DNA of 64,000 bases from NCBI RefSeq assembly GCF_033568475.1, contig NW_027331831.1, forward strand, positions 6,572,001-6,636,000, written 5' to 3'. Position numbers and translations under genes: made by a program. Positions 63,440-64,000 of the stretch are shown piece by piece. How positions within the stretch are numbered: position 1 is the first letter of the stretch; each line of letters begins with the position of its first letter. Source of the stretch: Henckelia pumila. Its lineage: Eukaryota > Streptophyta > Magnoliopsida > Lamiales > Gesneriaceae. Below the pieces are notes generated by a model. The model ran no database searches and was not told where the DNA came from. It worked only from the letters and a program-made list of their open reading frames with translations.

Positions 63440-64000
63440 ATGATGAAATATCACGATGAATGCCTCGCAGACAGCGGTACAACACATACCATCCTTCAAA
63501 ATAAAAGATACTTTTTGGAATTAACATTAGCTGAAAATAATGTTATAACAATATCAGGTGCATCAAAAATTATTGAAGGCTATGGAAAGGCAAAAATCAT
63601 TTTACCAAATGATACAAGCATATACATTGAAAATGCATTATATGCTAGCAAATCCAGCAGAAATTTGCTCAGCTTTAAAGATATCCGTCGAAATGGATAT
63701 CATATTGAAACATTAAATGAGAATAATTTTGAATACCTTGGTATTACATCTATTATATCTGGCCAGAAGCAGATAAAAGAAAAGTTATGTGCACTCCCTT
63801 CTGGGATGTATTTTACCACAATAAAAGCAGTTGAAGCAAACACTTGCACAAACCAGAAGTTTATCGACCAACAAAGCTTCAAACTATGGCATGATCGGCT
63901 TGGTCACCCTGGGGCAACAATGATGCGCAAAATAATAATGAACTCACATGGACACCCTTTAAAGAACCAGAAGATTCTTTTGCATAATGATTATTCATGT
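63440..64000 (+). CDS. Copia Pol, N-terminal part: protease and start of integrase (continues past window)
   Basis: The frame is open from the ATG at 63440 to the last base (187 codons). Protease is at once recognisable: HDECLADSGTTHTIL with the catalytic DSG (about residues 6-20), then RYFLELTLAENN. The integrase zinc domain begins FKLWHDRLGHPGATMMRKI (about residue 150), with both histidines and the start of the following segment. The start ATG lies only eight codons before the DSG motif, which is short for a copia protease and suggests that part of the N-terminus is supplied from upstream, for example by splicing from gag. Confidence 0.8.
   Translation, partial: MMKYHDECLADSGTTHTILQNKRYFLELTLAENNVITISGASKIIEGYGKAKIILPNDTSIYIENALYASKSSRNLLSFKDIRRNGYHIETLNENNFEYLGITSIISGQKQIKEKLCALPSGMYFTTIKAVEANTCTNQKFIDQQSFKLWHDRLGHPGATMMRKIIMNSHGHPLKNQKILLHNDYSC

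Overview
This window is plant nuclear DNA, almost certainly from a eudicot. It has intron-bearing genes with GT-AG splice sites, and the conserved proteins are plant-type: an NDR kinase, the spliceosomal protein DIM1/YLS8, a coclaurine-N-methyltransferase-like enzyme and a domesticated Harbinger transposase. More than half of the sequence is transposable elements, in AT-rich intergenic DNA. Species cannot be named from the sequence alone.

Layout. 1-7.7 kb: decayed Sirevirus-type Ty1/copia element (two zinc knuckles, protease, integrase, RT and RNase H remnants, long post-pol region, several polypurine tracts, 3' LTR). 7.7-10.1 kb: 5'-truncated second copia element. 10.3-10.8 kb: hAT-type MITE with a perfect 8-bp target duplication. 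11.1-14.5 kb: pseudogene of a two-domain methyltransferase (minus strand). 15.0-17.2 kb: solo Ty3/gypsy LTR split by a second hAT-type MITE. 17.1-19.0 kb: a 467-bp unit tandemly triplicated, one copy carrying an insertion. 20.4-38.2 kb is the gene island: a HARBI1/ALP1-like transposase-derived protein (+), a 13-exon NDR kinase (+), YLS8/DIM1 (-) and a CNMT-like methyltransferase (-).

38.7-51.4 kb: a duplicated block. The first copy carries a small MITE and ends at a gypsy LTR plus gag fragment. The second copy is split by a chromovirus (minus strand) and a LINE 3' fragment. 52.05-59.65 kb: a TNT1-94-like copia element with both LTRs, a matching 5-bp target duplication and a 2.7-kb solo LTR nested in its pol. 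60.7-61.1 kb: Harbinger/Tourist-like MITE. 61.15 kb to the end: the 5' part of a fourth copia element (short LTR, repeat-rich leader, intact gag, start of pol).

The four cellular genes have unrelated housekeeping or regulatory roles and show no sign of acting together. The most unusual signal is a 40-bp composite motif (two direct arms followed by two inverted arms, arm spacing about 5-1-5/6) found about 15 times, always in one orientation, through the Sirevirus. It crosses coding and non-coding DNA and is read in two different frames. Two other repeat systems deserve attention: palindromes just upstream of the TATA box in the chromovirus LTRs, and eight degenerate 26-nt repeats in the leader of the last copia element.
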